NCBI GenBank assembly: GCA_023410055.1
Contig: JAEYQK010000060.1
Location: 4,405 to 68,404, forward strand
Source of the DNA: Acidobacteriota bacterium
GTDB lineage: Bacteria > Acidobacteriota > Terriglobia > Terriglobales > Acidobacteriaceae
DNA length: 64,000 nucleotides
Reading direction: 5' to 3'
How positions within the stretch are numbered: position 1 is the stretch's first letter; the number at the start of each line of letters is the position of its first letter. The translations under genes were made by a program, and so were the position numbers. Positions 53,645-64,000 of this stretch are shown here, piece after piece. The notes under the pieces are model-generated. The model worked only from the letters and a program-made list of their open reading frames with translations. It was not told where the DNA came from and did not search any database.

Positions 53645-55168
53645 CTACTCTGCCGCGGACTTCGCTTTCTCAGGCTTCCACCGCAGCACTGGCTTTCGTG
53701 CGGCGGCGGTTTCGTCCAGACGCCCGATGCGCGTATTGTACGGCGCGTTCAGCAACAACTCAGGCGTCCTCTCGGCTTCTTCGGCGATCTGCTTCATCGC
53801 ATGGATGAACAGATCGAGTTCCTCTTTCGACTCGCTCTCGGTCGGCTCGATCATCAGCGCGCCATGAACGATCAGCGGGAACGACACCGTGTACGGGTGG
53901 AAGCCGTAGTCGATCAGCCGCTTGCCTATATCTCCCGTCTTGATGCCCTTGGCGTTCTGCAGCTTATCGCTGAAAACGACCTCGTGCATGCTGGGCGTCT
54001 TGTACGGCAAATCGTACACACCTTCGAGCTTCTTACGGATGTAGTTGGCCCCCAGCACCGCATCTCCGGTCGTCTGACGCAAACCGTCAGGACCGTTGGC
54101 AAAGATGTAGGCCAGCGCGCGAATCAACATGCCAAAGTTCCCGAAGAATGCCCGAACGCGGCCGACCGAGTCGGGTCGATCGTAGTCGAAGCCGAGCGTA
54201 CCGTCGGGATTCGTCTTCAATGTCGGAACCGGAAGATACGGTTCCAAAATATTCTTGCAGACCACCGGTCCAGAACCGGGTCCGCCGCCGCCGTGCGGCG
54301 TCGAGAACGTTTTATGCAGGTTCAGGTGCATGACGTCCACGCCGTTATCGCCCGGGCGAACCTTACCGACTAGCGCGTTCATGTTGGCGCCGTCCATGTA
54401 AAGCAACGCGCCCTTGGCGTGCAGAATTTCGGCGATCTTACGGATGTCTTTCTCGAACACACCCAGCGTATTCGGATTCGTGAGCATCAGCGCGGCAACA
54501 TCTTCGTTGACCTGCGCCGTGAGTGCCGCAAGATCGACTTCTCCGTCCGGCCCCGACTTCAGGTTCTCGACCGAATAGCCGGCGATCGCCGCCGTCGCCG
54601 GGTTGGTACCGTGCGCAGAATCGGGAATCAAAATCTTCTTGCGCGGATTGCCCTGCTTCTCGTGATGCTTGCGCACCAGCATGATGCCGGTCAGTTCGCC
54701 ATGGGCGCCTGCTGCGGGCTGCAACGTGATCGCGTCCATGCCGCAGATCTCAATCAGCACGTCGCTGAGCGTCTTCATGATGCGCAGGCAGCCCTGCGAA
54801 ATCGCCTCGGGCTGATGCGGGTGCGCTTCGGCCAGCTCGTGAATACGCGAAACAACTTCGTTCACGCGTGGGTTGTACTTCATCGTGCACGAGCCAAGCG
54901 GATACATGCCGTGATCGACGGCGTAGTTCCAGGTCGAAAGCCGCGTGAAATGGCGGACGATCTCCATCTCGCTGACCTCGGGCATATTGCCCAGATCTTC
55001 TCGGGCAACCTCGCCAAGCAACTTCGCCGGATCAACTTCCGGAACATCAAGTGGCGCCAACTGGTAAGCCTTCTTGCCCGGCGACGACTTCTCAAAAATG
55101 AGCGCCTCGTTCTGATTGATATGTGTCGTGGACTTGCACCATTCGAAACGATCTTCGCGGCCGGCCAT
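53645..55168 (-). CDS. gcvPB: Glycine dehydrogenase (decarboxylating) subunit 2
   Basis: 507 residues, the PLP-carrying half of the split P-protein. The PLP Lys is in HLNLHKTFSTPHGGGGPG. Other blocks are LGSCTMKYNPRVNE, LQPAAGAHGELTG and DSAHGTNPATA. With GcvPA it decarboxylates glycine and passes the aminomethyl group to lipoyl-GcvH. ATG 55168 shares its A with the gcvPA stop (TAATG) and has a full GGAGGTGA site; the longer frame to 55231 lies inside gcvPA. Confidence 0.97.
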   Translation of the reverse strand: MAGREDRFEWCKSTTHINQNEALIFEKSSPGKKAYQLAPLDVPEVDPAKLLGEVAREDLGNMPEVSEMEIVRHFTRLSTWNYAVDHGMYPLGSCTMKYNPRVNEVVSRIHELAEAHPHQPEAISQGCLRIMKTLSDVLIEICGMDAITLQPAAGAHGELTGIMLVRKHHEKQGNPRKKILIPDSAHGTNPATAAIAGYSVENLKSGPDGEVDLAALTAQVNEDVAALMLTNPNTLGVFEKDIRKIAEILHAKGALLYMDGANMNALVGKVRPGDNGVDVMHLNLHKTFSTPHGGGGPGSGPVVCKNILEPYLPVPTLKTNPDGTLGFDYDRPDSVGRVRAFFGNFGMLIRALAYIFANGPDGLRQTTGDAVLGANYIRKKLEGVYDLPYKTPSMHEVVFSDKLQNAKGIKTGDIGKRLIDYGFHPYTVSFPLIVHGALMIEPTESESKEELDLFIHAMKQIAEEAERTPELLLNAPYNTRIGRLDETAAARKPVLRWKPEKAKSAAE

Positions 55169-56493
55169 TACTTCACCTCCTGCGCAGCGATGTCGATCGC
55201 TTCTTTGCTCACCATCTCGGTGCAGCACCACAGCGACACATTGCCCAACTCGGGATAGAACTTCTTGATCACAGGGAAGCCACCGATGACGTGCTTCGCG
55301 AGCAGTCGCTCGTTGATCCTGTACGGACCATCTTTGGTCTCAACGACGAATTCGTTGAACCGCGGCGCGCCGCTGAACAGCACCTTCGCCTTTTTGCCGA
55401 ACTGCTCGACCGCATACTGCGTCTTCGCCAAGTTCTGGATCGCCAGCTCCTTCAGACCTTCGCGCCCATACACTGTCATGAAGATCGTCGCCATCAGCGC
55501 TATCAGCCCCTGATTGGTGCAGATGTTCGATGTAGCCTTCTCACGACGGATGTGCTGCTCGCGCGTTGAGAGCGTCAGCACGAATCCACGGTGTCCGAAC
55601 TTGTCCGTCGTCTGGCCGACCAGCCTTCCCGGCATCTGGCGGACGAACTTTTCTTTAGTCGCAATGACGCCCGCATACGGTCCACCAAAGCTGAGCGGCA
55701 CACCGAACGACTGCGCTTCCATGGCGACGATGTCGGCTTCCGCCGGAGGCCGCACGATGCCGAGCGAAATCGCTTCCGCAATAGCGACAACCAGCAACGC
55801 GCCTTTCTTGTGCGCGATGTCGGCGATGGTCGCAACGTCTTCAATAGTCCCGAAGAAGTTGGGCGACTGAATGAGCACACAAGCCGTATCATTCGTGATC
55901 GCCGCGTCGACCGCTTTCGCGTCCACACGCCCGTTGTCGCCAAAACCGACCACGGTGATCGGCATGTTCTGGTTCTGCGCGTAGGTCGCCAGCACTTCAC
56001 GGTATTCCGGATGCACGCTCTTGGCAATCACGACGCCGTTGCGCCCAGTGACGCGGGCAGCCATGAGCGCGGCCTCGGTCGTCGCCGTCGAACCGTCGTA
56101 CATCGAAGCGTTAGCGACCTCCATGCCGGTCAGCTCGCAGATCATCGTCTGGAATTCGAAGATCGCCTGAAGCGTTCCCTGCGCGATTTCCGGTTGATAA
56201 GGCGTGTAGGCGGTGAAGAATTCACCGCGCGAAATCATCGAGTCGATGACCACCGGACGGTAATGCCGGTAAGCGCCCGCCCCGACGAACATCTGGTAGT
56301 GGTCGCCGTTCTCTTTAGCGCGCTCGCGAAACCAGTCGATAATCTCTGACTCCCCCATCGCGCGCGGAATCTTCAGGTCACCCTTAAGCCGCGCTTCCGG
56401 CGGAACAGACGCAAACAAATCGTCAACCGAGCGAACGCCAATCTCCTTCAGCATCTGCTCGCGATCTAAATCAGACTTAGGAAGGTATCTCAT
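55168..56493 (-). CDS. gcvPA: Glycine dehydrogenase (decarboxylating) subunit 1
   Basis: 441 residues, N-terminal half of the split P-protein. Family blocks: MRYLPKSDLDREQML, FVGAGAYRHYRPVVIDSMIS, FTAYTPYQPEIAQGTLQAIF, NASMYDGSTATTEAALMA. ATG 56493 gives the usual family N-terminus; another ATG is five codons upstream. Translationally coupled to gcvPB. Confidence 0.97.
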   Translation of the reverse strand: MRYLPKSDLDREQMLKEIGVRSVDDLFASVPPEARLKGDLKIPRAMGESEIIDWFRERAKENGDHYQMFVGAGAYRHYRPVVIDSMISRGEFFTAYTPYQPEIAQGTLQAIFEFQTMICELTGMEVANASMYDGSTATTEAALMAARVTGRNGVVIAKSVHPEYREVLATYAQNQNMPITVVGFGDNGRVDAKAVDAAITNDTACVLIQSPNFFGTIEDVATIADIAHKKGALLVVAIAEAISLGIVRPPAEADIVAMEAQSFGVPLSFGGPYAGVIATKEKFVRQMPGRLVGQTTDKFGHRGFVLTLSTREQHIRREKATSNICTNQGLIALMATIFMTVYGREGLKELAIQNLAKTQYAVEQFGKKAKVLFSGAPRFNEFVVETKDGPYRINERLLAKHVIGGFPVIKKFYPELGNVSLWCCTEMVSKEAIDIAAQEVK

Positions 56494-56510
56494 TGAAGAT
56501 CGTGTCATCT

Positions 56511-56609
56511 GGCCATCGGGTCATCGCGCCATTGGAAACCCGCGCGCAAACCATTTTGAACTCAAAGATAAAGCGACCGAACCTATGGTCATCCGATGAC
56601 CCGATGGCC
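56511..56609. repeat. 16-bp inverted repeat in the gcvH-gcvPA gap
   Basis: GGCCATCGGGTCATCG (56511-56526) and its perfect reverse complement CGATGACCCGATGGCC (56594-56609) flank 67 bases. Further short CCCGAT units follow (GATCACCCGATT). The transcript between gcvH and gcvPA could fold into a long stem, perhaps tuning relative expression. Confidence 0.9.
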
Positions 56610-56623
56610 CGATCACCCGATTT

Positions 56624-57007
56624 CTACTGCCTCTCGTTGCAGTACTTCTCGTAATCTTCCGCCGAAAGCAACCCGTCCACTTCGCCAGCGTTCTTCAGCG
56701 TGACCTTCACCATCCAGGCGCCGTTAGCGTCGGAGTTGACCTTTTCGGGAGCGGTCGTGAGTTCGCCGTTTACCTCGGTAACCGTTCCGGTCACCGGAGA
56801 GAACAGATCGGAAACAGCCTTCACGGATTCAACCGTGCCGAAGCTTTTGCCCGCTTCAATTTCTGCGCCGACCTTGGGCAGGTCGACGAAAACGATGTCG
56901 CCCAGCGCGTTCTGCGCGTAGTCGGTGATACCGATCGTGCCGACGTTACCGTCGATCTTGATCCATTCATCTTCTTTCGTATATTTGCGGTCGTTCGGAA
57001 ATGCCAT
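56624..57007 (-). CDS. gcvH: Glycine cleavage system H protein
   Basis: 127 residues, standard length. The lipoyl-Lys lies in GTVESVKAVSDLFSPVTG; the preceding IGITDYAQNALGDIVFVDLP is also diagnostic. It shuttles the aminomethyl intermediate between the P, T and L proteins. Located between gcvT (upstream) and gcvPA. Confidence 0.97.
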   Translation of the reverse strand: MAFPNDRKYTKEDEWIKIDGNVGTIGITDYAQNALGDIVFVDLPKVGAEIEAGKSFGTVESVKAVSDLFSPVTGTVTEVNGELTTAPEKVNSDANGAWMVKVTLKNAGEVDGLLSAEDYEKYCNERQ

Positions 57008-57105
57008 GCTTTCTCTCCGTTTCGATATCTTTCAACCCAAGGGACAGCGTCGACTTTTGCTCAGTGGTCCGCCTAACCCCTAATCCCCAGTACCTAATCC
57101 CTCAC

Positions 57106-58242
57106 TTACTTCTTTGGCCGCCTGTAAAACGGTGACGGAACAACTTTGGCCTTCACCGCCTGACTACGAATCTGGACTTTAACTTCTGTCCCCACCGCCG
57201 CCAGCTCCGGCGGCAGATACGCGATTGCGATGTTCTTCTTCAAGAACGGTGCATACGATCCGCTGGTCACATACCCGATCTCGGCACCTGTATCGTCCAT
57301 AATCTTGTAACCGTCCCTGGCGATGCCCCGCTCAATCATCTCGAGGCAAACCAAAGTTCGCTTGATCCCATGCTCTTTCGCATCCGCCAGCGCAGCGTGC
57401 CCAATAAATTCGTCCTTTTCCATCTTGCAGAAGCGATCCAACCCCGCTTCCCAGATGTTGATGGAATCGCTGATCTCGTGTCCATAAAGCGGCAGCTTGC
57501 CTTCCAGCCTGAGCGTGTTTCGCGCCCCCAGCCCGCAAGCTAAGATGCCGAATCCCTTGCCCGCTTCAAGCACTTTGTTCCAAACCATTGCGCTGGTCTT
57601 CTCGTCCGCCGGAACATAGATCTCAAATCCATCCTCAGCCGTATAACCCGTACGCGCGATCATCGTGTTCTTCAGTCCGCAAACGGTGCCGTGCGCAAGC
57701 CAGTAGAACTTCACCTCCGACAAGTCGACGTCAGTCAGCTTCTGCAATACGTTAACGCCTTTGGGCCCCTGTATGGCGATCTGCGTGTAGTCGTCGCTGA
57801 GGTTCTTTACCTCACAGTCGAAATTCCGCGTGTTGCTGTAAACCCAGTCAAAATCCTTCTCCCTGGTTCCGGCATTGATCACCAACAGATAATCATCTTC
57901 CCCCAGCCTGTGCACGATTACGTCATCAACAAATGTCCCCTGCGGATACAGCATCGCCGAATACTGGCACTGCCCGATCTGCAGCTTCGAAGCGTCGTTC
58001 ATGGTGATGTACTGCACCGCCGACAGAGCCTGCGGCCCCCGCAAGCTGATGTCACCCATGTGGCTGACGTCGAAAATGCCCACACCCGTCCGGACCGCCA
58101 TGTGTTCATTGATCAGGCCACCGGGAGCCGGATACTCGACCGGCATGTCCCAACCATTAAAGTCCACCATCTTGGCGCCCATCTGCCGATGGACAGCATT
58201 CAGAGCAGTTTTGCGGACGGTCGCGGCGATGTCGTCTTGCAA
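57106..58242 (-). CDS. gcvT: Glycine cleavage system aminomethyltransferase (T protein)
   Basis: 378 residues. Blocks: ALNAVHRQMGAKMVDFNGWD, MPVEYPAPGGLINEHMAVR, GIFDVSHMGDISLRGP, and RTGYTAEDGFEIYVP. It transfers the one-carbon unit from aminomethyl-GcvH to tetrahydrofolate. A TTG at 58242 is chosen because GGGGAA lies 6 bases upstream and the length then fits the family; the frame is open to 58425 through unrelated sequence. First gene of the leftward gcv run. Confidence 0.95.
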   Translation of the reverse strand: MQDDIAATVRKTALNAVHRQMGAKMVDFNGWDMPVEYPAPGGLINEHMAVRTGVGIFDVSHMGDISLRGPQALSAVQYITMNDASKLQIGQCQYSAMLYPQGTFVDDVIVHRLGEDDYLLVINAGTREKDFDWVYSNTRNFDCEVKNLSDDYTQIAIQGPKGVNVLQKLTDVDLSEVKFYWLAHGTVCGLKNTMIARTGYTAEDGFEIYVPADEKTSAMVWNKVLEAGKGFGILACGLGARNTLRLEGKLPLYGHEISDSINIWEAGLDRFCKMEKDEFIGHAALADAKEHGIKRTLVCLEMIERGIARDGYKIMDDTGAEIGYVTSGSYAPFLKKNIAIAYLPPELAAVGTEVKVQIRSQAVKAKVVPSPFYRRPKK

Positions 58243-58398
58243 GGCAGTTTCCCCTGAGTGAATAACGAAACACTCTACGCTAACATTCTGATTCCCAAGG
58301 GTCAATTTGCGCTTTTTGGCGTACTCGATTACCTCTGGGACATCCTTCATGAAGCCAGCTCTTTTCAACTGGCTGCAAACTGCGTTACTCTGCCGCAC

Positions 58399-58572
58399 AT
58401 GGCTACCAGGTTCCGCTGTCTGCAATGCGAAAAAGAAGAAGAACGCTGCGATTGTGAAAAGTATTGTGGTTTCTGCGAGGGTTTTCAGGACGTCAGGCTT
58501 TGCTCCGACGGCATTTACTACTGTGGCCCCTGCCGTGAGGCCGCGAGCTACAAGGCTGAAGACGAAAAGTGA
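58399..58572 (+). CDS. Small cysteine-rich protein
   Basis: 57 residues from ATG 58399 with eight cysteines: CLQC, CDC, CGFC, a lone C and CGPC, arranged like one or two zinc knuckles. Acidic with a short Lys-rich tail. The frame is open upstream to 58258 but that part has no Cys and a different character. It overlaps the GNAT gene by GTGA. Function unknown; a structural zinc protein is inferred. Confidence 0.7.
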   Translation: MATRFRCLQCEKEEERCDCEKYCGFCEGFQDVRLCSDGIYYCGPCREAASYKAEDEK

Positions 58573-59135
58573 GATCGACTAAGCTCCAGTTCCATCCGCT
58601 CACCCCCGACCGTTGGGACGACCTTGTCGCGCTCTTCGGCCCGCGCGGCGCTTGCGCCGGATGCTGGTGCATGTTTTGGCGCCAAACGAAGCCCGACTTC
58701 GTACGTAACTCCGGCGAGCCCAATAAGCGCGCCTTAAAGAAGCTGGTCACCAAGGGCGCTCCCACCGGCATTCTTGCCTACTCTGATTCGCAGCCGATTG
58801 GCTGGTGCGCCATTGCTCCCCGCCAAGACCTGATTAAGCTGGAGCAACATCGCACGCTGAAACGTCTCGACGACCAGCCCGTCTGGTCCGTCGTCTGTCT
58901 CTTCGTAGCGAAAAGCTTCCGCCAGCAGGGAGTCTCCGTCGCGCTGCTCAAAGCCGCCGCCGAATGGGCCCGCTCCCAAGGCGCACAAATTGTCGAAGGT
59001 TACCCGACAGAACCCGGCAAGAAACTGCCCGATCCCTTCGTCTACACCGGCCTCGCCTCCGCCTTCCGCAAAGCCGGGTTCGTAGAAGTCGCCCGACCGG
59101 CAAGAACCAGACCGATATTCCGCAAGGATGTCTAG
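58569..59135 (+). CDS. GNAT family acetyltransferase
   Basis: 188 residues. The acetyl-CoA loop is FRQQGVSVALLKAAAEWARS (near 115-135), after VWSVVCLFVAKS. The N-terminus holds CAGCWCMFW, a pattern seen in a subgroup of uncharacterised GNAT proteins. Substrate unknown. GTG start overlapping the stop of the Cys-rich gene (GTGA), so the two are translationally coupled. Confidence 0.88.
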   Translation: MRSTKLQFHPLTPDRWDDLVALFGPRGACAGCWCMFWRQTKPDFVRNSGEPNKRALKKLVTKGAPTGILAYSDSQPIGWCAIAPRQDLIKLEQHRTLKRLDDQPVWSVVCLFVAKSFRQQGVSVALLKAAAEWARSQGAQIVEGYPTEPGKKLPDPFVYTGLASAFRKAGFVEVARPARTRPIFRKDV

Positions 59136-59304
59136 GGCCCTCTCCCGTTCCCTTTGCGTCCTCTGCGTATTTTGCGTTGAATTTTTCGTCTGAACTCACG
59201 CGCAATATATAATTGACCAGCACGCGATCCCGCCTCGGTTCCAACCTTCATCTTCAATGAAGTGACCGGCACAGAAGGTCTGCGTACGCCCTAAAGGACA
59301 AGCT

Positions 59305-61134
<1,830 letters not shown>

Positions 61135-61225
61135 GCTTCTGTTCCAAAAAACAGAACAAGACGACTAAGTGAGCCGAGAGTACGGCAGTTTTCGTCCAGC
61201 ATCTCGGCATGTGCGAAACCGACGA

Positions 61226-61339
61226 CCGTAGCGCCGCCGTCTCGGCGGCTGGAACGGGGGCGTCCCGCCCCCGATATGACGAAATCGCTGTAAGGGCGGC
61301 GACGAGACACTCTCGCTCCACGCCGTGGCGGCGCTACGG
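61226..61339. repeat. Large GTAGCGCCG-bounded palindromic element downstream of typA
   Basis: Perfect inverted 13-mers CCGTAGCGCCGCC (61226-61238) and GGCGGCGCTACGG (61327-61339) enclose two smaller hairpins (GCCGCC-GTCTC-GGCGGC and CGGGGGCG-TCC-CGCCCCCG). The outer GTAGCGCCG/CGGCGCTAC ends match those of the element after thiC, so this is a longer relative of the same family. Confidence 0.9.
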
Positions 61340-61403
61340 CAATCTCTGACATCTCCAAACGCGCCCCGCGCCGTCCTACAACAATAGACACCCGGAGCTT
61401 CCC

Positions 61404-61571
61404 ATGAGAGCTTTCCTCTGGCTTGCGATGGCCCTTTTCATCGCCTGGATCTGTTTTTGGCTTATCGTCAAAGTGGTCGGCGTTATCTTCTGGGTTCTTC
61501 TCGGACTCGCCTGCGCGTTCCTGATCTTCCACTTCCTATCCCGTGCTGGTGCAACCGCAGCCCATCGTTGA
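61404..61571 (+). CDS. Small two-helix membrane protein (DUF5670-like)
   Basis: 55 residues, almost entirely hydrophobic: AFLWLAMALFIAWICFWLIV and VIFWVLLGLACAFLIFHFL. This is the layout of lmo0937/DUF5670 small membrane proteins. GGAG lies 6 bases before the ATG. Function unknown. Confidence 0.7.
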   Translation: MRAFLWLAMALFIAWICFWLIVKVVGVIFWVLLGLACAFLIFHFLSRAGATAAHR

Positions 61572-61721
61572 GGGCTACGGTCGCCCCAAAATTACCGTGT
61601 TCGCACGAGAAACAACCCTGCCCTCGCCTTTTCATCGCCCAAATCCCGTTCAGCTGATAAAATTCACGCCTATAGACTAGATTGAACTTTTTACGCGTAA
61701 ATTGCGTACTTCCTGCTAGGT

Positions 61722-62390
61722 ATGTCTGCGTTTGCCATGTCGCAGGCCGCTGTCCCGGCGACCCAGCAGGAGAAAAGACGGGAGTGGCGGTTGGAAGAAA
61801 TCCAAGCCGTTGGGGCACTAATTCGCCGTTGCAAAGCAGGTGATGCTGTGGCCTGGGAAGAACTGGTACGCCAGTACAATCGCCGTATCTATAACATTTG
61901 TTATAGGTTTACAGGCTCGCCGGACGAAGCCGAAGACCTTACCCAGGAAGTGTTTGTGCGGGTATTCCGCACGCTTGACAGCTACGACCCCGACAAGGCT
62001 GCGTTCATGACCTGGGTCACCACCATGACTCGCAACCTGCTGGTCGACAATTTCCGCAAGACCAAGTATGACCGCGCCACCGACTCCCTCGAATCCAATG
62101 CTGGCGGCGACGAAGACGGGCCCACTCTCGGTGATCGAATCGAAGATGCTGCCGCCCCCCCGGACGAAAAGCTGCAGAGCCGCGAGACCAAAGAATTGGT
62201 CCATAACGCCCTCCAGAAGCTTTCCCCGGAACTGCGCGAAGCGGTGATCCTGCGCGACCTCCAGGACATGGATTATAGGGAAATCGCGCTCGTCCTTAAG
62301 GTCCCCGAGGGGACCGTGAAGTCCAGAATCAATCGCGGGCGCACGGAACTTGCGCGCCTGCTTTCACGTACTAGTAATCGGGTGAACTGA
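61722..62390 (+). CDS. ECF-type RNA polymerase sigma factor
   Basis: 222 residues. Region 2: WEELVRQYNRRIYNICYRFT, then GSPDEAEDLTQEVFVRVFRT. Region 4: LSPELREAVILRDLQDMDYR, EIALVLKVPEGTVKSRINRG. No sigma region 3. Close to the RpoE-like group. The stop overlaps the start of the anti-sigma gene (TGATG), the usual arrangement of a sigma/anti-sigma pair. Target promoters unknown. Confidence 0.96.
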   Translation: MSAFAMSQAAVPATQQEKRREWRLEEIQAVGALIRRCKAGDAVAWEELVRQYNRRIYNICYRFTGSPDEAEDLTQEVFVRVFRTLDSYDPDKAAFMTWVTTMTRNLLVDNFRKTKYDRATDSLESNAGGDEDGPTLGDRIEDAAAPPDEKLQSRETKELVHNALQKLSPELREAVILRDLQDMDYREIALVLKVPEGTVKSRINRGRTELARLLSRTSNRVN

Positions 62391-63151
62391 TGAACGGCGA
62401 AACGAAAAATCGAATGCAGTGCGCCGAGTTCGAAGCGATACTGTCTGATGCGCTAGATGGTCTTTTGAGCACCTCAGACGACATCCGCTTCAAGGCTCAC
62501 CTCGCAAGCTGTTCCAGCTGCGCGCCGATGTTCCATGAAGCGGAAGCCGGATTGAAGTGGCTTTCGGCCCTGAAGGACGACGAGACTGCCGAGCCCTCTC
62601 CAATGCTCGCTGAGAGCATCCTGAGAGCCACCATCGGCACCTCTCCAATCCCCCAGGCCCCGAAACAGACCAAGTCCTGGCTGGAGCACCTTAAGGAAAC
62701 GCCGTTTTTGGCCCCGGTGTTCCAGGCGGTATTCCAGCCACGCTTCGCAATGGGATTCGGTATGGCCTTCTTCTCCATAACGATGCTGCTGAACCTGGCA
62801 GGCGTTCAGTTGAACAAGGTCGATCTTAGGCCGGCCGCCATCGTGACGGCGTACTACGAAACCACCGGAAAGATAGTGAAGTATTGGGAAAATCTCCGGT
62901 TCGTTTACAAGATCGAAACCCAAATCCGCGATCTGAAAAACGCTGCGGCGCCGAGTAACAACAGTGCACCGCAGAGTGAACAAAAGCAGGAAAACCAGAA
63001 CAAACAGGACGAAAAAGATAGGAACAGGGAAACCAGCAAAGTGCAGGACCAGGACAGAGATAAGAATCTGACCCTGGCTGAGGCCACTGCCGACCTGATG
63101 GAAGGGAACGGTCAGCGGTTGCAGGAACCCGGACAGAGGAGATCGTTATGA
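62390..63151 (+). CDS. Zinc-finger anti-sigma factor, membrane-bound
   Basis: 253 residues. The N-terminal ZAS motif FKAHLASCSSCAPMFHE (HxxxCxxC) is present. One membrane helix lies near 125-145 (FGMGFGMAFFSITMLLNLAG). The extracytoplasmic tail is rich in Gln, Asn, Lys and Asp (e.g. EQKQENQNKQDEKDRN), a possible sensing or protease-target region. It would hold the ECF sigma at the membrane until a signal triggers release. Overlaps the following gene by ATGA. Confidence 0.93.
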   Translation: MNGETKNRMQCAEFEAILSDALDGLLSTSDDIRFKAHLASCSSCAPMFHEAEAGLKWLSALKDDETAEPSPMLAESILRATIGTSPIPQAPKQTKSWLEHLKETPFLAPVFQAVFQPRFAMGFGMAFFSITMLLNLAGVQLNKVDLRPAAIVTAYYETTGKIVKYWENLRFVYKIETQIRDLKNAAAPSNNSAPQSEQKQENQNKQDEKDRNRETSKVQDQDRDKNLTLAEATADLMEGNGQRLQEPGQRRSL

Positions 63152-64000
63152 ACTGCGCCAATCATCCAGATGTGCCCGCAGCGGCCTATTGCCGCACTTG
63201 TGGCAAGGCGCTGTGCGAAACCTGCAAGCGTGACGTTAAGGGCGTCCTTTACTGCGAAGACTGCATTGCCTCGCACGTGTATGGAAGCGTGCCGGCGCCG
63301 CCACCTGGTGCAGTGCCGCCGCCCCCTAACATTCCAAGCGCTCCCAACCCAGGCCTCGCCGCAATGTTGGCGATCATCCCCGGCGTCGGCGCTATGTACA
63401 ACGGGCAATTCAAGAAGGGCATCGCGCACGTCATTGCGTTCGCGATACTGGTGGGTACCGCAAGCATTGTTGGACCCGTCACGATTCCCTTCTTTTTCTT
63501 CTACTTCTTCTACCTGATTTTTGACGCCTACAAGACGGCGCGGGCGAAGGAACTTGGAGAGCCGTTGCCCGATCCGTTCGGCATGAGCCGCTTCTGGGGA
63601 ATCGATGAGGAAGGTGCTAACTGGACCAATACCGGCATCCCGGTGGGAGCCGTGGTCCTGATCGGATTGGGCTGCTTGTTCCTGCTGCACAATCTTGGCT
63701 TCCGCTTCTTCGATCGGATCGAGAGACTGTGGCCGCTCTTCCTGATCGGACTTGGCATAGCCGTCTACGCGCGCCGTCAGAGCGTATGTGGTTGTGTCCG
63801 CTGCAAGTGTGCTGGATTAATGGCCCCATCCGTTCTCATTACGCTGGGAGTACTTTTCTTGCTCGATCAATACGACATCAGGGACTTCTGGTCATTGTCG
63901 CCTCTGCTCCTGATTGTTATCGGCGTGGTGAAGATCCTCCAGTCCAGTGGGACGACGTCTGGTCATATCGAGAGCAACAGCTCACCCAACGGAACCGTAG
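63148..64000 (+). CDS. B-box zinc-finger membrane protein (cut by window edge)
   Basis: 284 residues visible; no stop before the edge. N-terminal B-box-like zinc finger (CANHPDVPAAAYCRTCGKAL, then CETCKRDV and YCEDC) is followed by a Pro-rich linker and several membrane helices, including a Phe/Tyr-rich one (IPFFFFYFFYLIFDAY). A later part resembles LiaF/DUF5668-type helices (LWPLFLIGLGIAVYARR, LLLIVIGVVKILQ). GAGGAG 6 bases before the ATG; ATGA overlap with the anti-sigma gene. Probably the third component of the sigma unit; role inferred. Confidence 0.88.
   Translation, partial: MNCANHPDVPAAAYCRTCGKALCETCKRDVKGVLYCEDCIASHVYGSVPAPPPGAVPPPPNIPSAPNPGLAAMLAIIPGVGAMYNGQFKKGIAHVIAFAILVGTASIVGPVTIPFFFFYFFYLIFDAYKTARAKELGEPLPDPFGMSRFWGIDEEGANWTNTGIPVGAVVLIGLGCLFLLHNLGFRFFDRIERLWPLFLIGLGIAVYARRQSVCGCVRCKCAGLMAPSVLITLGVLFLLDQYDIRDFWSLSPLLLIVIGVVKILQSSGTTSGHIESNSSPNGTV

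Noticed and set aside
54419..55258. 279-codon plus-strand frame opposite gcvPB
   Set aside because: Arg/His-rich shadow of a strongly conserved gene.
61137..61156. Hairpin TTCTGTT/AACAGAA after typA
   Set aside because: No T-tract follows, so it is not a convincing terminator.

Overview
The window looks like a chromosomal segment of an Acidobacteriota bacterium, probably of the Terriglobia/Koribacter type. This is inferred from gene content: secreted DUF3857/transglutaminase giants, SYLF proteins, a pilin-like secreted protein, a split glycine dehydrogenase, and short palindromic GTAGCGCCG repeats between genes. No rRNA or other taxonomic marker is present. GC content is moderate to high, genes are dense on both strands, and many neighbours overlap by ATGA or GTGA. 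No prophage, insertion sequence or CRISPR array was seen.

Layout. 1-885 (-): start of a GAF-domain protein cut by the left edge. 1387-9389 (+): chemosensory operon (TonB-domain protein, MCP, CheW, CheR, CheA, CheB, CheY-like, CheX-like) ending in a strong bidirectional terminator. 9464-11131 (-): beta-propeller lipoprotein. 11330-17407: Ku, a DUF92 membrane protein, a zinc ribbon, YdcF, TsaC, an rRNA methyltransferase, RarA and a CoA-binding protein. 17470-24729 (-): a long run that reads, in transcription order, LpxL-like, LpxD, a P-loop NTPase, Lnt, PrfB (with the classical programmed frameshift), a CDF transporter and a conserved unknown. 24836-27728: SYLF protein, LuxR-type regulator with a degenerate receiver, pilin-like protein and a GY-repeat secreted protein. 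28090-35117 (+): two translationally coupled giant secreted TPR/DUF3857/transglutaminase proteins, the second lacking the catalytic Cys. tRNA-Arg(CCG) lies at 35543-35619.

35651-43293: small unknowns, GtrA, a CDP-alcohol phosphotransferase, PilZ, a geranylgeranyl-reductase-like flavoprotein, and a cytochrome c maturation cluster ccmE-A-B-C-D whose CcmE carries CxxxY instead of HxxxY. 43519-53581: ThiC with no visible TPP riboswitch, an unknown membrane protein, M28 peptidase, CPBP protease, patatin, NUDIX, a VIT1-type transporter, DUF2911 and a second SYLF protein. 53645-58242 (-): glycine cleavage genes in the transcription order gcvT-gcvH-gcvPA-gcvPB. 58399-64000 (+): Cys-rich small protein, GNAT, TypA/BipA, a 55-residue membrane protein, and an overlapping ECF sigma / anti-sigma / B-box membrane protein trio running off the right edge.

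Functional themes are signal transduction (chemosensory array, GAF, PilZ, LuxR, ECF sigma), envelope building (LpxD, LpxL, Lnt, YdcF), translation (PrfB, TsaC, TypA, tRNA-Arg, SpoU methylase), respiration (Ccm) and one-carbon metabolism (Gcv). All functions are read from motifs by eye; no database search was run.
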